Shown here in pieces: positions 1-10,060 of a stretch of 64,000 bases of DNA. The stretch is from Auricularia sp. M13 (taxonomy: Eukaryota > Basidiomycota > Agaricomycetes > Auriculariales > Auriculariaceae). Each line of letters begins with the position of its first letter. Position 1 is the stretch's first letter. The stretch is taken from NCBI GenBank assembly GCA_037042915.1, contig CM073194.1:5084001-5148000 (forward strand). Direction: 5' to 3'. Under the pieces are notes generated by a model. It searched no databases. It had not been told where the DNA came from and saw only the letters and a list, made by a program, of their open reading frames with translations. A program made the translations under genes and the position numbers.

Positions 1-1849
1 ACTGTACCACCCACGAACGAGTACAAGAGTGCATAGCACCCGGCCTCACTAAATGATGTCGGCACCGCCTTGCGCGCCCGACCTGCTGCACCGCTGCGCT
101 ATTTGGCCCTCTGAATCGCCTTCTCAGGGGTGCACTGTCGCTCTTTGGCAGTTCTGTTTGGGAGCAACGCAGCTCTGACAGTCGCGCATCTGGGGAACTG
201 CCTGCCATCGGACACTGGTACAGCTCCCGGCGTCGGTGACCGCGCAACTGCGGGCCAATGGGTGTCAGGGCATTGTGTGGTATGCGAAGCTGTTAGGACC
301 CTCTCTGGTTGTCGTTCAGCTTCTGTGACTACGACTGCGACGGCTGCTCAAATTGGACGCCGACTCGACGGCTGCTTCTCATGGCCAGTTCAATGTGTGC
401 GTGGGTGCGGTTCCTGTCAATGGCTTCGCGTTCACACTCTCGCGCCCCCCTAGCTTCTGTGTCACCGCGACGCGCCGGATCGACATCCACATCCACATTA
501 CATGACATTACATTAAACGCGACCTCGCACGCGCACCCGTTCACGTTGTCACTCCGAGTCGCAGAGTATGGCGCGACTTTTGGTTATTGCGATTTGCGAA
601 CTTTTTTGGCCGGGCGCTCTCTCCAGGTGCTTCGGCGCTCAGTTGGATATTGCGGGGTGGGTTTCTATGAGGCGCTGACGTCGACCACGACGAAGGACTG
701 GGACTGCACCCTCCGTCACGCGTCACCCTGGGCAAAGCGCGTTCACATTCCTCGTCCGAGCCCGAGCCCGAGCCCGAGCCCGAGGTTGTCAATTTGGAGT
801 CGCATTCCACGCGTCGCATTTTCGATACTACTGTATCCCGCGGCGTGCGTCCAGTCTACTCTCGTCCGACGTCATCCCGCCCGCCACACCGTACCTCACG
901 CTGCGCCGGGATGCATCCCAGGGCCGGGATCCTCGGTTAATAAGTACTATGCACAGTGCGCGATATGTGCCTTGCCGTTACCGTAACCGGGCGTCGGGAG
1001 CTCGGCCTGAGTGGCGTGCAACGTGGGCGACGCGTTCGCGTTGCGTGTGGGCCCGACTCCCGAGCCGAGGTGCGGGCTGCCGGGGAATGTCAACGTGTGC
1101 GCCACGCCCGCCGGTCGCGGTCGAGTGGTAGATGTGCCGCGCTTCCACCTAATGTCGGTTCGCGAGCCCGCCGCTACTCGTTTTCGTTCTCGTGCCCGTG
1201 CTGCGCTTCCTCACCCGCTCTCAATTCTGCTCCTTGCCGCTCGCTCTTCTTTCAGGTGTTAGTGGAGCGGGATCTGCGTAGCCACCGAATCATCTTCATT
1301 CCCTGCAATGCAAGTCGCCCGCTCGCTCGTATTCATTACCACACCCGCACTTGCTCTCGCTCTCTACTTGTCCGTGTCCTCGCGCCTGGGACAGCGCGGT
1401 ATTGATACCAACTACGTCGTTCTCTCCCGCCACCTCCGACTCTTCGACGTCCAACCTCCAACCTGCACCTCTCGTCGCCACGACGCCACTCAGCACTGTC
1501 GATCCGTCGATGCGGATGTCGATCGCAATCTGTGAGTCTGCACTGCCTGGTAGGGCGGTGGTCGCGGCATGAACTTCGAGTGCCTCGCTCCGAGTCATCA
1601 TGCATATCTGATTCTCCTGGCGGTGCGGTGCGGCCGTTCGTTCTCAGCCTGAATCGAATCTGCGACGGAATTCCACCATACAGTCCTGGCGGTGTATCTC
1701 CTTCTCCTCTCCTCTGCATGTCTGCATGGATGACGGTCGTGCATTCCCTTCGAAGGCTGAGACTCTGTGATCAGCACGGTCGGTGTGCTGGATAGTTTAT
1801 GGCTGCGCGTGTTGCGCGATCGCGGTGTCAAGGGCTAGCTCGGCCTCGG
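1..1849. other. Gene-poor, repeat-containing stretch
   Basis: No reading frame here shows a recognisable domain, splice pattern or codon bias on either strand. It contains a short imperfect GAGCCC hexamer run near 756-785 and one copy (about 520-690) of a dispersed repeat also seen near 2.1, 2.5 and 10.6 kb. The rest looks like decayed non-coding DNA. Confidence 0.5.
520..690 (+). repeat. Dispersed repeat, copy 1
   Basis: Contains the family landmarks in order: ACGCGCACCCGTTCAC near 530, GGGCGCTCTC near 612 and CTGACGTCGACC near 674. The same order recurs in three other places in the window. This copy has an extra stretch between the landmarks. Confidence 0.5.
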
Positions 1850-2030
1850 AGGCGGGATGCACGTTCTCTCGGAGACGGGATGCACTTTCCCGCGGAGGCG
1901 TTGCGTGATGCACCTTCCCTCGTAGGCGTTGCGTGGTGCACCTTCCTGCGAAGGCGTTGCGTGGTGCACCTTCCTGCGAAGGCGTGGCGTGATGCGTCTT
2001 CGCTCGGAGGCGGGATGTACCTTCGCTCGG
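1850..2030. repeat. Tandem repeat, 23/28-base units
   Basis: About seven head-to-tail units of 28 or 23 bases, each starting AGGCG or AGACG and containing a GCGTG(A/G)TGCACCTTC-type core. The two middle units are nearly identical and the outer ones more diverged, as in an old minisatellite. No spacers of unique sequence separate the units, so it is not a CRISPR-like array. Confidence 0.8.
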
Positions 2031-2089
2031 TCCCGGCTCGTGCGACGCACCGCGTCTCGAGGCGACGAGCCGCGTGCGAGAGAACGAGC

Positions 2090-2200
2090 CGCGCACGCGC
2101 ACCCGTTCACGCATAGCACTCACACGACCAGTTCTTTGCGATATTTTATCTTGGGCGCTCTCGACTTGCTCAGTGCATAGTATACCCGCCGACGTTTCCA
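2090..2200 (+). repeat. Dispersed repeat, copy 2
   Basis: Starts ACGCGCACCCGTTCAC and continues with CACACGACCAG, TCTTGGGCGCTCTC, TGCATAGTATACC and GACGT, the same landmarks and order as the copies near 2.5 and 10.6 kb. It is non-coding and its class is unknown. Confidence 0.6.
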
Positions 2201-2507
2201 GCTGACAACTGATTTTCTGAGATTCCTCCGAGTCTCTGACCACACTGCAGTATCGGGGACAGCTACAGCTCGCGGCATGAAAGAAATTCCTTGCCACAGT
2301 CAGGCTGCTTAATGAGGACGCCATCGCTCCTGCCGGTGCCATTCTTGCCTTAATCTGGTGCTCGGTCTGGAACCACTTGCCAATCTGTACGCCTGGGTGA
2401 TCTATAGCATGCTTTCTGTGCTGCCTGGACGCTGCGAGATCGCGGCATCCGACGCTCCGCACTCGACTGGCTTCCCTGTCGACGTCGGCATGACCGTGAG
2501 AGAGAAC

Positions 2508-2612
2508 GAGCCCCTCACGCGCACCTGTTCACACCAGATATCTTGGGCGCTCTCTGGTCGCTGGTTCTAATGCTCTGCGCATATACCCTCTGACGTCGCC
2601 ATTGGTTGGAAT
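2508..2612 (+). repeat. Dispersed repeat, copy 3
   Basis: Has CACGCGCACCTGTTCACAC, TCTTGGGCGCTCTC, GCTGGTTCT, GCATATACC and TCTGACGTCG in the family order. It ends about 40 bases before the left terminus of the 7.4 kb transposon at 2652. Confidence 0.6.
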
Positions 2613-2925
2613 ACTGCCAGTGAACGAGCACCGATAACGCCCCAGCCGTAGCTTCTGTAAAAAACGATCTGCTGTATAGACATGGTTGACTGCTTTCCGA
2701 AGCTCTGGAGCAGTTCATTATACTCAGAAGGCTTCAGAGCCTGCATAGCTGTAAGATAAACTCGACAGAGGCCAATAGCACTGATCCAAGTCTATAGTGC
2801 TTTCTGTAGCAGCTGTATGATGCTCTGGGCCATATTCACTTCTTCCTGTGCTTTCGGCTACTAGTAGTCTGAGGTCATAAGCATGTGATGAGACGGAACC
2901 CGAAGTTGTGAATGTGGGACTAGGG

Positions 2926-5777
2926 TTACATTGTGCGGTATGCGTGCTTATCAACACCGTCGTTAAGATAAAAGTCGTCGAAAGCATCGAGTATGGTACC
3001 ACTCTCCAACGAGCGGTCAACGTCTTCGCGACCGTATGCTGGGAACAGGTGACAGCTTCGCCGGAGATCTACTATCTCGACGATACCGACCTCCCGGGTG
3101 CGTCCCGAAGTAAAGGATCGTGAGATGATGGGCAGCTTGCTGTCCGGGTCTCGACGTGTAGGGTGATTGAACCATTCGACGAAGGCAAGATGCTCGGGGG
3201 GCTCTTTCGGTGCGAACATATCTTTAGCCAGGCCTTCCGGCACGCGGAACAATGCGCGCAAACGCGCGACACGCGTCTCTGAGTTGAATGAGTACAAATC
3301 GGTAGGCGAGTAGTAGCACATACCTTCCAGTCCTGAAGCTCCAGCGACGGCGTTACTGTTAGTCTCCACAAGAACGGTGTCGAACCTTGCTGGTGTTGTG
3401 ATGCGGCGGGCTGCAGAATAGCGTTGCGGGTAGAAGCGGAGTGACACAGAGTGCCATTCTTGCAAATACATCTTCAGGGCGGCGCGGAAATCGGCGATTC
3501 CATGCTCGCGCTCGAGCTCGGAGACCGTCAGCCGCACCGGCGGCTTGTCGGCTAGGAAAACGGGCCCCTTGGCAGGCTTTCGCGCCTTGCGCCGCCGTGA
3601 GTCGTACTTTTCGCCCTTGCGCCATGCGAGGTAGACGGCGAACTGATGGACTGCCTGACGACGTTGTAGCCAACGGCACATTTGGACAACATACTCGCGC
3701 TTGTTTGTTGCCTTGAACGCGTCCTTTGCAAACTCGATGTGCATGCGCTCCGTGGCCTGGGTATCGCAGTTATCGGTCGTTCCGGTCAGACGGATACTGG
3801 AAACGTAGTGCTCAAGCATGTGAAGCTTCGGGAAGTCGAATGCTGCAATCACGATGAGCCGAGCATTACAAGAGCAGGTCTGTAAAATCGACGTACAGAG
3901 GCTAGGGTCTGCCTTGACAAAGACATCCTTGTACTTGTGGAACTCGTCGAGCGCGTCCTCGAGCGCCTTCAGCGTCTCGTCCGAATGGCATTCGAACTGG
4001 GCAGTGTAGATGAAGTCAAGCAGAGCGCGGGCTGCACGCACAGCCTCGCGCGGAACACGGCCGATGATGCCGCCCAGGATTTGTGCATAAATTGCTTTGC
4101 GCTCGGCGCCTGATACTCGGGACAAGCAACTGATCCCATGGGCGAAGTGACGAAGGTTGTGGGCTGGCGGAAGCCGCGCGAGACGAGCGTCCAATTCTTT
4201 CTCGCCCATCGTGTTGGAGAGCCATTGCACAAGGTGCGCGCCAACGCCTTGTATCGTCTGATGAAGATTGTCAGGCGTGATGCATTGATGAATGTTGACG
4301 TGCGGCCACAGCGCCCAGAAGGGCACGATGTTGTTGATTCCTGCCTGCTGCAAAATCTCATCGCGCTCAGCGGCCGTCCTTGCGTTCCGAGCACGGGTGA
4401 TAGAAGCAATGGTCTCCTTCTGCTCGCGCGGTGTGCCGGCGACGTGCTTGCCAAACTCGTCGACGCTCGTATGGCACTTTGGACACGTCTGCCCATAGCG
4501 CACACACGTAACGAGACATTGCTCTGGGTAGTCCGCAATGTACGAGGCCAGGATTGGGAAGCACTTGCGCACGTTGCCCTGGGAGTCGGGAAGCATCACG
4601 CCGTTCTGTGCGGGCTCGTAGAGCGGCTGACAGATGATCTCCATCGCCTTGTGGAAGAGACGCTGGCGGATGATACGGGCCTGGTTTTCGGACATAGTAG
4701 TCTCGTCGGGTTTGACGGTGGGCAGGTAGCCAATCAGACGGAAGGCGCGTTGCGAAGGCATGCGGCGGACATGCTTTGCAATGTTGCCGATGGACATATA
4801 CACGGGATATGCGGAGTGGTCGCCCGAGAAAGCTGTGAGTTGTGTCTTGTCCGTGCTGATGAGTATGGGAATGACGGTCCCGCCGAGCTGGATCTTTCCC
4901 TACAGACTGATTAGTAAATCATTGGAACAGAAAGTCTGTATTCACATACCTGCATTTCCCACATCCAGTCTCCTGAGGTCATTTCCGACCACAGTCTGCT
5001 CTTCTTGTCGCTTGCGTACAGTCGAGTGGCAGCCCAGGTGATGTGGTCTTCGAACATGGGATCCGCAAGAAGCTCTCTAAGGACGTCCAAAGGATTGCAG
5101 TGATACAAGTCGTATGCACCCACATGACCATGCACCGTGATTTTAGTATGCTGGAATTTTGCCGGGAGAGGCAAGCCGTCGACGAGGATATTCAGCCCGC
5201 GCGCGTCTTTGTAAGACAGATTCATGCCATCGCGCAAGCCTCTGATGCCCAGCAGGCTAGTGAACGACGAATCGGTGATAGCATGGGACTTGGCCCAGCG
5301 GGCGAGTTCCCAGTCCTCCTGAGAGACGAATGGTGCAAACAAGTTGTTGTCGTCGCGCAGCAAAGCATATGCAGTTTGCATGGGCGGGAGGACCTTTTGA
5401 TAGACCTTGGCGGCATGGCTGTAAATCTGGATATATCCCTCGTCTTCTGGCTCTTCAGGTGTGCTGTTGCTCGCCTGCGGCTGAGGTTCTGGCGCTGGGA
5501 CAACAAACGTCGGATTCGGAGAGCAAGGAACCTGGGGCACGTCGAAGAATGTGTCGTCGAGTGGCTCTTCGCCGTAAATGCGCGCAAAACCATCGTCCTC
5601 GTCGCTGAACTCTGGATCCGACTCAGAGTCGCTGTGAAGCTGAGGTGCGAGGCGTGCAAGCCGCGCAACTGTTGCAAGATCTTTCTGCTCGCGACAATGA
5701 ACTGCGTGTCCCTGATGGCGAGACACAGCAGTGTCCGAGGCGAAATCACTGCGCAGGCAATATTCACACGTTGGCAT
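2926..5777 (-). CDS. Plavaka-family transposase
   Basis: Two exons, 5777-4950 and 4899-2926, joined across a 50-base intron with GTATGT donor and TAG acceptor, give 933 residues. The start at 5777 places a zinc-finger-like C-x2-C...H motif at residues 4-27, usual for the family. An acidic linker follows, then a region ending in TSGDWMWEMQ. After the intron come GKIQLGGTVIPILISTDKTQ, SGDHSAYPVYMSIGN and RLIGYLPT, the family signature. A Cys pair (TCPKCH) and conserved HNLRHF and ERMHIEFAKDA blocks follow towards the C-terminus. It should catalyse excision and insertion of the surrounding element. It has no internal stop and is close to full family length, so it may be active or recently so. 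Confidence 0.88.
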
Positions 5778-6230
5778 CGTGCGTGGGATCGTGGTCGAGA
5801 GGAAGGAAGGTCGGGCATAACTGTAAATGACGACTCCATGCCAGTACGCGGCCCCCCAAATTATTGCCAATCAGTTCACAGGGAGCGAATTTTAGCAACG
5901 ACCAATATGTCACCGAGTTTCTTCTTGGATGTGCGACAAGATGCCAGGCGGCCGATATGTGTTACATTAAGAACTGAAGAATGGAGTTGCGCAAATTTTC
6001 CAAGTCCGGACAACATGCTTTATCCCGAACGACGACCATGTCCCGGAACACGTTTCGTAACGACTTGGATTTGTCACCGGGGCTGGTCCGGCACAGCGAC
6101 GCCCTCAGCAACGCGCTGTCGCATACCAAGGCCATGCGCGAGACTGTCGTGCGCGCTTCATCCTGCGCGATTGGCTGTCACATGCTCATATCACTACAGA
6201 CGACCATCTGCATCACCGCGCGCCATGCGT
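5778..6230. other. Spacer between transposase and t-SNARE relic
   Basis: The promoter of the minus-strand transposase should lie here. A plus-strand frame near 6038-6180 has plausible codon usage but no recognisable domain or clear splice structure. I do not call a gene. Confidence 0.4.
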
Positions 6231-6469
6231 GAGACGGCCCACACATTGGATCGCGGCCGTGTCTTCGCGCACATATGCCGCGCTCCAGCTCGATGCTCCG
6301 CGTCCAAGAGACGCCGGAAGTACCATGCCGACGTGCGCAAGGTGCTGCACAGCCCAACGAGCTGCGCGCGCGCCCAATGACGACGACCTGCCAGGCGGTA
6401 ATATCGAACGATGTTGCGCTGGGCGGAGGAGGTTTTATGGGTGAGCAGGTAGCTGTTTGGCAGTCGCAT

Positions 6470-6760
6470 GCGGCCATATGGCGAAGACGCTCGGCTCATC
6501 GTGCCCCACACTGTCGGACTGGACGTAGCGCCGCTGCCGCCCGAGTGGGTCGACATCTCGGACAGCTTCGGCGAGCTGCTGAGTGGCGCCAAACGAAGAG
6601 AGCAAGACTGCAAATGCTGCACGCGAAGCCCGTCCTGCTGGGTTTTACGGACTGTTCGCAGGAGGAGCACGACATCGCCGCTATCACCCACGACTTCCGC
6701 CAGGCCTCTGATATGCGCAACCTGAATACGGCGCCGCCCCCTCTGCCCAGGCCCGTCCTG
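6470..6760 (+). pseudogene. Relic of Tlg2/syntaxin-16 t-SNARE
   Basis: Two neighbouring frames give LPPEWVDISDSFGELLSGAK and then RLQMLHAKPVLLGFTDC followed by SQEEHDIAAITHDFRQ. Together they match the linker and Habc-type region of syntaxin-16/Tlg2 (PPEWVD...LH.KH...D.S.EE..I...T..I...F). The frame changes near 6600, and I see no SNARE helix or C-terminal membrane anchor downstream, so this is a broken fragment. Tlg2 is a late-Golgi/endosomal Qa-SNARE. Its position inside a DNA transposon, between transposase and DUF6532-like gene, suggests a captured piece of host gene. The alternative is that the element inserted beside an older relic. Confidence 0.65.
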
Positions 6761-7092
6761 TGCCCGCTCTTGCCCAGCGCCGTCCGTGGCGCCGCAAGCA
6801 CTGCGCACCGGCACGAAGACCGAGTCGAGCAGTCCCGACAGGTCGCTGGGTTTCCTGCCCAGTCGCGGCGCGTCACCAGAGCACGCGCTGGACTATCTGG
6901 TGTGGCTCGCTGCGCGCTCTCGCCGTTGACACTCGGCGACCGTGCAGTGCAACGCCCAGCCTTCGGCGAGCATTCTTTCGCGCAGTGGCAATGAAGGCAG
7001 GTATGTGCTCGTTATATTTGTCATCCCAGTTCACTTACAAGTCCCAGGTCAGCGGTCTCTCGAGGCTCGTCGTCGAGCTTTACAACATCAGT

Positions 7093-7495
7093 TTACATTG
7101 GCCTCGCAAACCAATCGACATAAAACTGAATGCGCAATTCGTCTGCTCTGTCCTCGATCTCCTGCCCATAGAATGGAAGTTGCTTTAATAGCCGCCTTGC
7201 CCGGTTTGCCCTTTGCTTCTCCCTGCTAGCTTCCCGTTGGAATCGGTGTTCCATGCACCACAATAAGTCTGCACGCATCACGTCCCTGACAAATCCTCGA
7301 AAGAGTGTCAGCCCGGGATAATCTCCGGCAACCATCTGAAGTTCAGTGAGTGAGAGTGTGCAAGTCCATTAGTGAACTAACCAGCATGATGGGTAGGAGA
7401 GAACGCAGTTCTCCGCCCCGCCCAGCAACCATCGGGCGGGCGGACATAGGACGAGCAACCAGCGCAATGTTGTATCGTGGCAAGTCATTGTCCAT
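7093..7495 (-). CDS. Unknown 118-residue protein in transposon
   Basis: Two exons, 7495-7382 and 7335-7093, joined over a 46-base intron (GTTAGT donor, TTCAG acceptor), give 118 residues starting MDNDLPRYN. The second exon is charged and probably helical, with REASREKQRANRARR near its middle and ending VDWFARPM. I recognise no family. It diverges from the DUF6532-like gene, the two starts being only 143 bases apart, so they probably share a promoter. Either exon boundary could be wrong, and it may continue past 7093 through another intron. Confidence 0.45.
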
Positions 7496-7638
7496 GGAAA
7501 GGAGGACGACAAGGTGCGTTGGTCCATTAGGCTTGGCCGCGTGCCGCGTGTTGACTACATTTCAAGGTTGTCACTCCGCTTGTCGCGTCTCAACCGTCAA
7601 CCACTCGCTCTCCCCCCCGTTTACTGTCCCTCTCTGCC

Positions 7639-9626
7639 ATGTCCCAGCACACCTCGAAACGCGCGTCGTCCAACGCCGCACAGGGTGCTTTGCAGATCCC
7701 GTCAACCTCCCGCCAGACTCGCTCCACTGGCACGCAACAACATGAGCAGCCCCCGACATTCACCCCTGGCATATCAGGATTCAGCAATCTTGCGACAGCA
7801 AACAGCAACTCGGGATTGCCATTTGCCCGTGGTCCCGACTTATCGCTACAGATGCCATTTTTCCCCAGCAGCGCACAGGAACCCGCCATCCAGGCTGCGT
7901 GGAATACAATCATTAGTGTGTCCTTCGATTGCCTTCCACGCAATGCTCACCCTTTTTTCAGGCAGCGGCGTGGATTTCAGTCAAATGTTCCCGCTACTTC
8001 GTATGCCGCATTTGCCCATGTAATGTAACCGGTCATGACTCGCATGCAGCGTCCAACCGAATGATGGTGCAACCTGACTCGGACGGCAGTTCAATCTTCC
8101 ACGGCAGCAGCAGCCCAGGACCATGTGAGATATAAGACATTGCTTGTTAGCCTGCTAATACCGCATCTAGTCCCTCATCCCTCGTCACCCTCCGTTCAAG
8201 AGGCACAGCAGACCGATGATGACGACCCTGCTGTCTTTGACGATGACGGTCAGCAGCCGCCCGACTTTGATCCGGAGCAAGCACCCTTGGTTCGACTTTC
8301 GCGCAAGCGTCCTCAAGTAGAGGTGCGCTCGCCTGTTGCTCTTTTTCTCGGTATTAACTGCATTTTAGCTGTCGAACTCCGAGCCGCAGCCAATTCCGAC
8401 TGCACGGCCAACGCAAAAGCGCAGGACGCAGCCGACCAGCGGTGCGCAAACCACGACGGCTCCCACTACGCCGCCTCGGACAGCTGTTGCTGGTCAGATT
8501 GCGCTGCCCGTCTCCCCGTATGTCAACGCCCCCATCCCAGGCAAGACCAGCAAACCGCGAGCGAACCTGCAAAGTCCTGCCACCGCCGAAATAATCAAGA
8601 TCGCTAAGCTCAAATATCGTGCCTGGGTTGTCACGGAGTGTGGGTTCGCAACGCTCTCCGGTCGACAGGAGCAAGCACAGCAAATAATGGTCAACGTCTG
8701 CCGTACCGCCAAGAAGGGCGACGCGCGCGCCTTGCGCTTCAAGGACGAGCCGCTGTATCGTCAGGTTGTGACGAACATCGTACGTTCCGTGTTGTCCATG
8801 GTCGACACCTGCCGTCGATAGTGCTCACCCTGCCCAGATTGTGAATTGCACAGCCCAAGTGCGAGGTGAGCTCGTTCAGGCATTCCGCAACATGGTCGGC
8901 GTCGGTTTCGACCTTCTGCGCTGGCCCGAGGAAGACGTCAAGACCGTGGTGGCCGGGCTCTTCAAGACTATCGCAGCTGGCGTGGAGTGGCATAACAGCT
9001 TCCACTTCCGCGAGCTCACTCGCCGGGAGCAGCCCTCAGGCGGAGCGCCCGGCCCAATTGTTGCTGTTCGTAACCCTTGCTTTCACTGGGTGACGCTGAC
9101 GACCGTGGCCACTCAGCGCCAAGGACCGTATCGCAGCAAGATGATCGTTGATGCTATTCGCGCTCAATATTTCGCCGAGCATGAGCGCATGGCCACAAAC
9201 CCGGACAGCAACGTTGAGTTCAACCCAATGCCGCTGCCTACCATCGCCCTCGCTGCTACTGCCGTGAGTGCATTGTCTATCAGCATATTTTCTCGCTGAC
9301 AGTGCAGCAGATGGAAGTCGCCCTGCGCGAGTGGCAGACGGGAATACATTGCAAGGGCACGATCAAGTTCTCTCACGACGATTACAGCGGAATTTACGAA
9401 GCGCATCTCGCTGAGCTCAACAGGATGGCTGTCACCCACCCAGCGGACGTATTACGTTGGCGGCGCTCCATGTATGCTGAGTGTCGGTGAGCGCCTCTGT
9501 AGTCGCAGTTATGCTTTGTCTGATTGATTCAACAGGCGCGGCGTAGCCGCAAAGGGATCTTCGAAGGCTGTAGATGCTATCGCCATTCCCGCGTCGGAGA
9601 TGGGTGATTTCAGTGATGTCGTCTAG
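7639..9626 (+). CDS. DUF6532-like protein in transposon
   Basis: Eight exons keep one open frame of 549 residues: 7639-7915, 7962-8000, 8050-8124, 8171-8322, 8369-8779, 8838-9263, 9308-9486 and 9536-9626. All introns are 44-58 bases with GT...AG ends. The first third is low-complexity, Ser/Thr/Pro/Gln-rich and acidic. The C-terminal half resembles the basidiomycete DUF6532 domain: helices around residues 240-330, YRSKMIVDAIRAQYF, then MPLPTIALAATA and VALREWQTGIH...IKFSHDDYSGIYEAHLAELNRMA near the end. Function of that domain is unknown to me. The gene lies wholly inside the termini of the 7.4 kb element, so it may be an accessory transposition protein, for example one binding the subterminal repeats. 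The frame is intact over all joins, which argues for selection. Confidence 0.7.
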
Positions 9627-10060
9627 CCCGTATGTGCCATCATCGTTCCCGTACTCCACTTACGACTGTGTGCATCACTACTATGCATGTATGCTCATCT
9701 TGATAATGTATTGTTTGCTGCTATTTCTCTGCACCACCGTTTTGGCGGGGCTGAACCGAATTATATACATCCGAGAATCCGGAGGAATTTTGGGCCGATA
9801 ATCCGGGAATGCCAGGCACAAGAGGCAGCGTCGAGCAGCACTTGAGTTCTTTGAGAGCTCTGCCAAGTGCATTATAGATCTCTCTGAGAGACGAGATACG
9901 ACTCTCTAGCGTCTTTGATAGACATGGCTCACCGCTATAAGCCGCTTTGACAGACATAACTCTAAGCGTCACAGCCGCTATAGAGGGGGGGTATACTTTG
10001 ACATCTATCCGTCTCTGAAGTCAAACGAGCCCGCTATAGCGATGCCTTTTTTTACAGAAG

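Larger units (their letters stand above)
2652..10060. mobile_element. 7.4 kb Plavaka-type DNA transposon
   Basis: The left end begins CTTCTGTAAAAAACG at 2652 and the right end is the reverse complement, finishing TTTTTACAGAAG at 10060. The dinucleotide AG lies immediately outside both ends (2650-2651 and 10061-10062), as expected of a target-site duplication. Both subterminal zones carry many short palindrome-like words built on CTATAG and CTCTGGAGC, as CMC/CACTA-type elements often do. Inside are a Plavaka transposase (minus strand), a relic of a host t-SNARE gene, a 118-residue unknown ORF and a DUF6532-like gene. The boundaries are my inference; an independent smaller element at 42359-43694 has the same termini and its own matching dinucleotide duplication. 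Confidence 0.75.

Noticed and set aside
1850-2030. Possible CRISPR-like array
   Set aside because: Units abut without spacers and the genome is eukaryotic.
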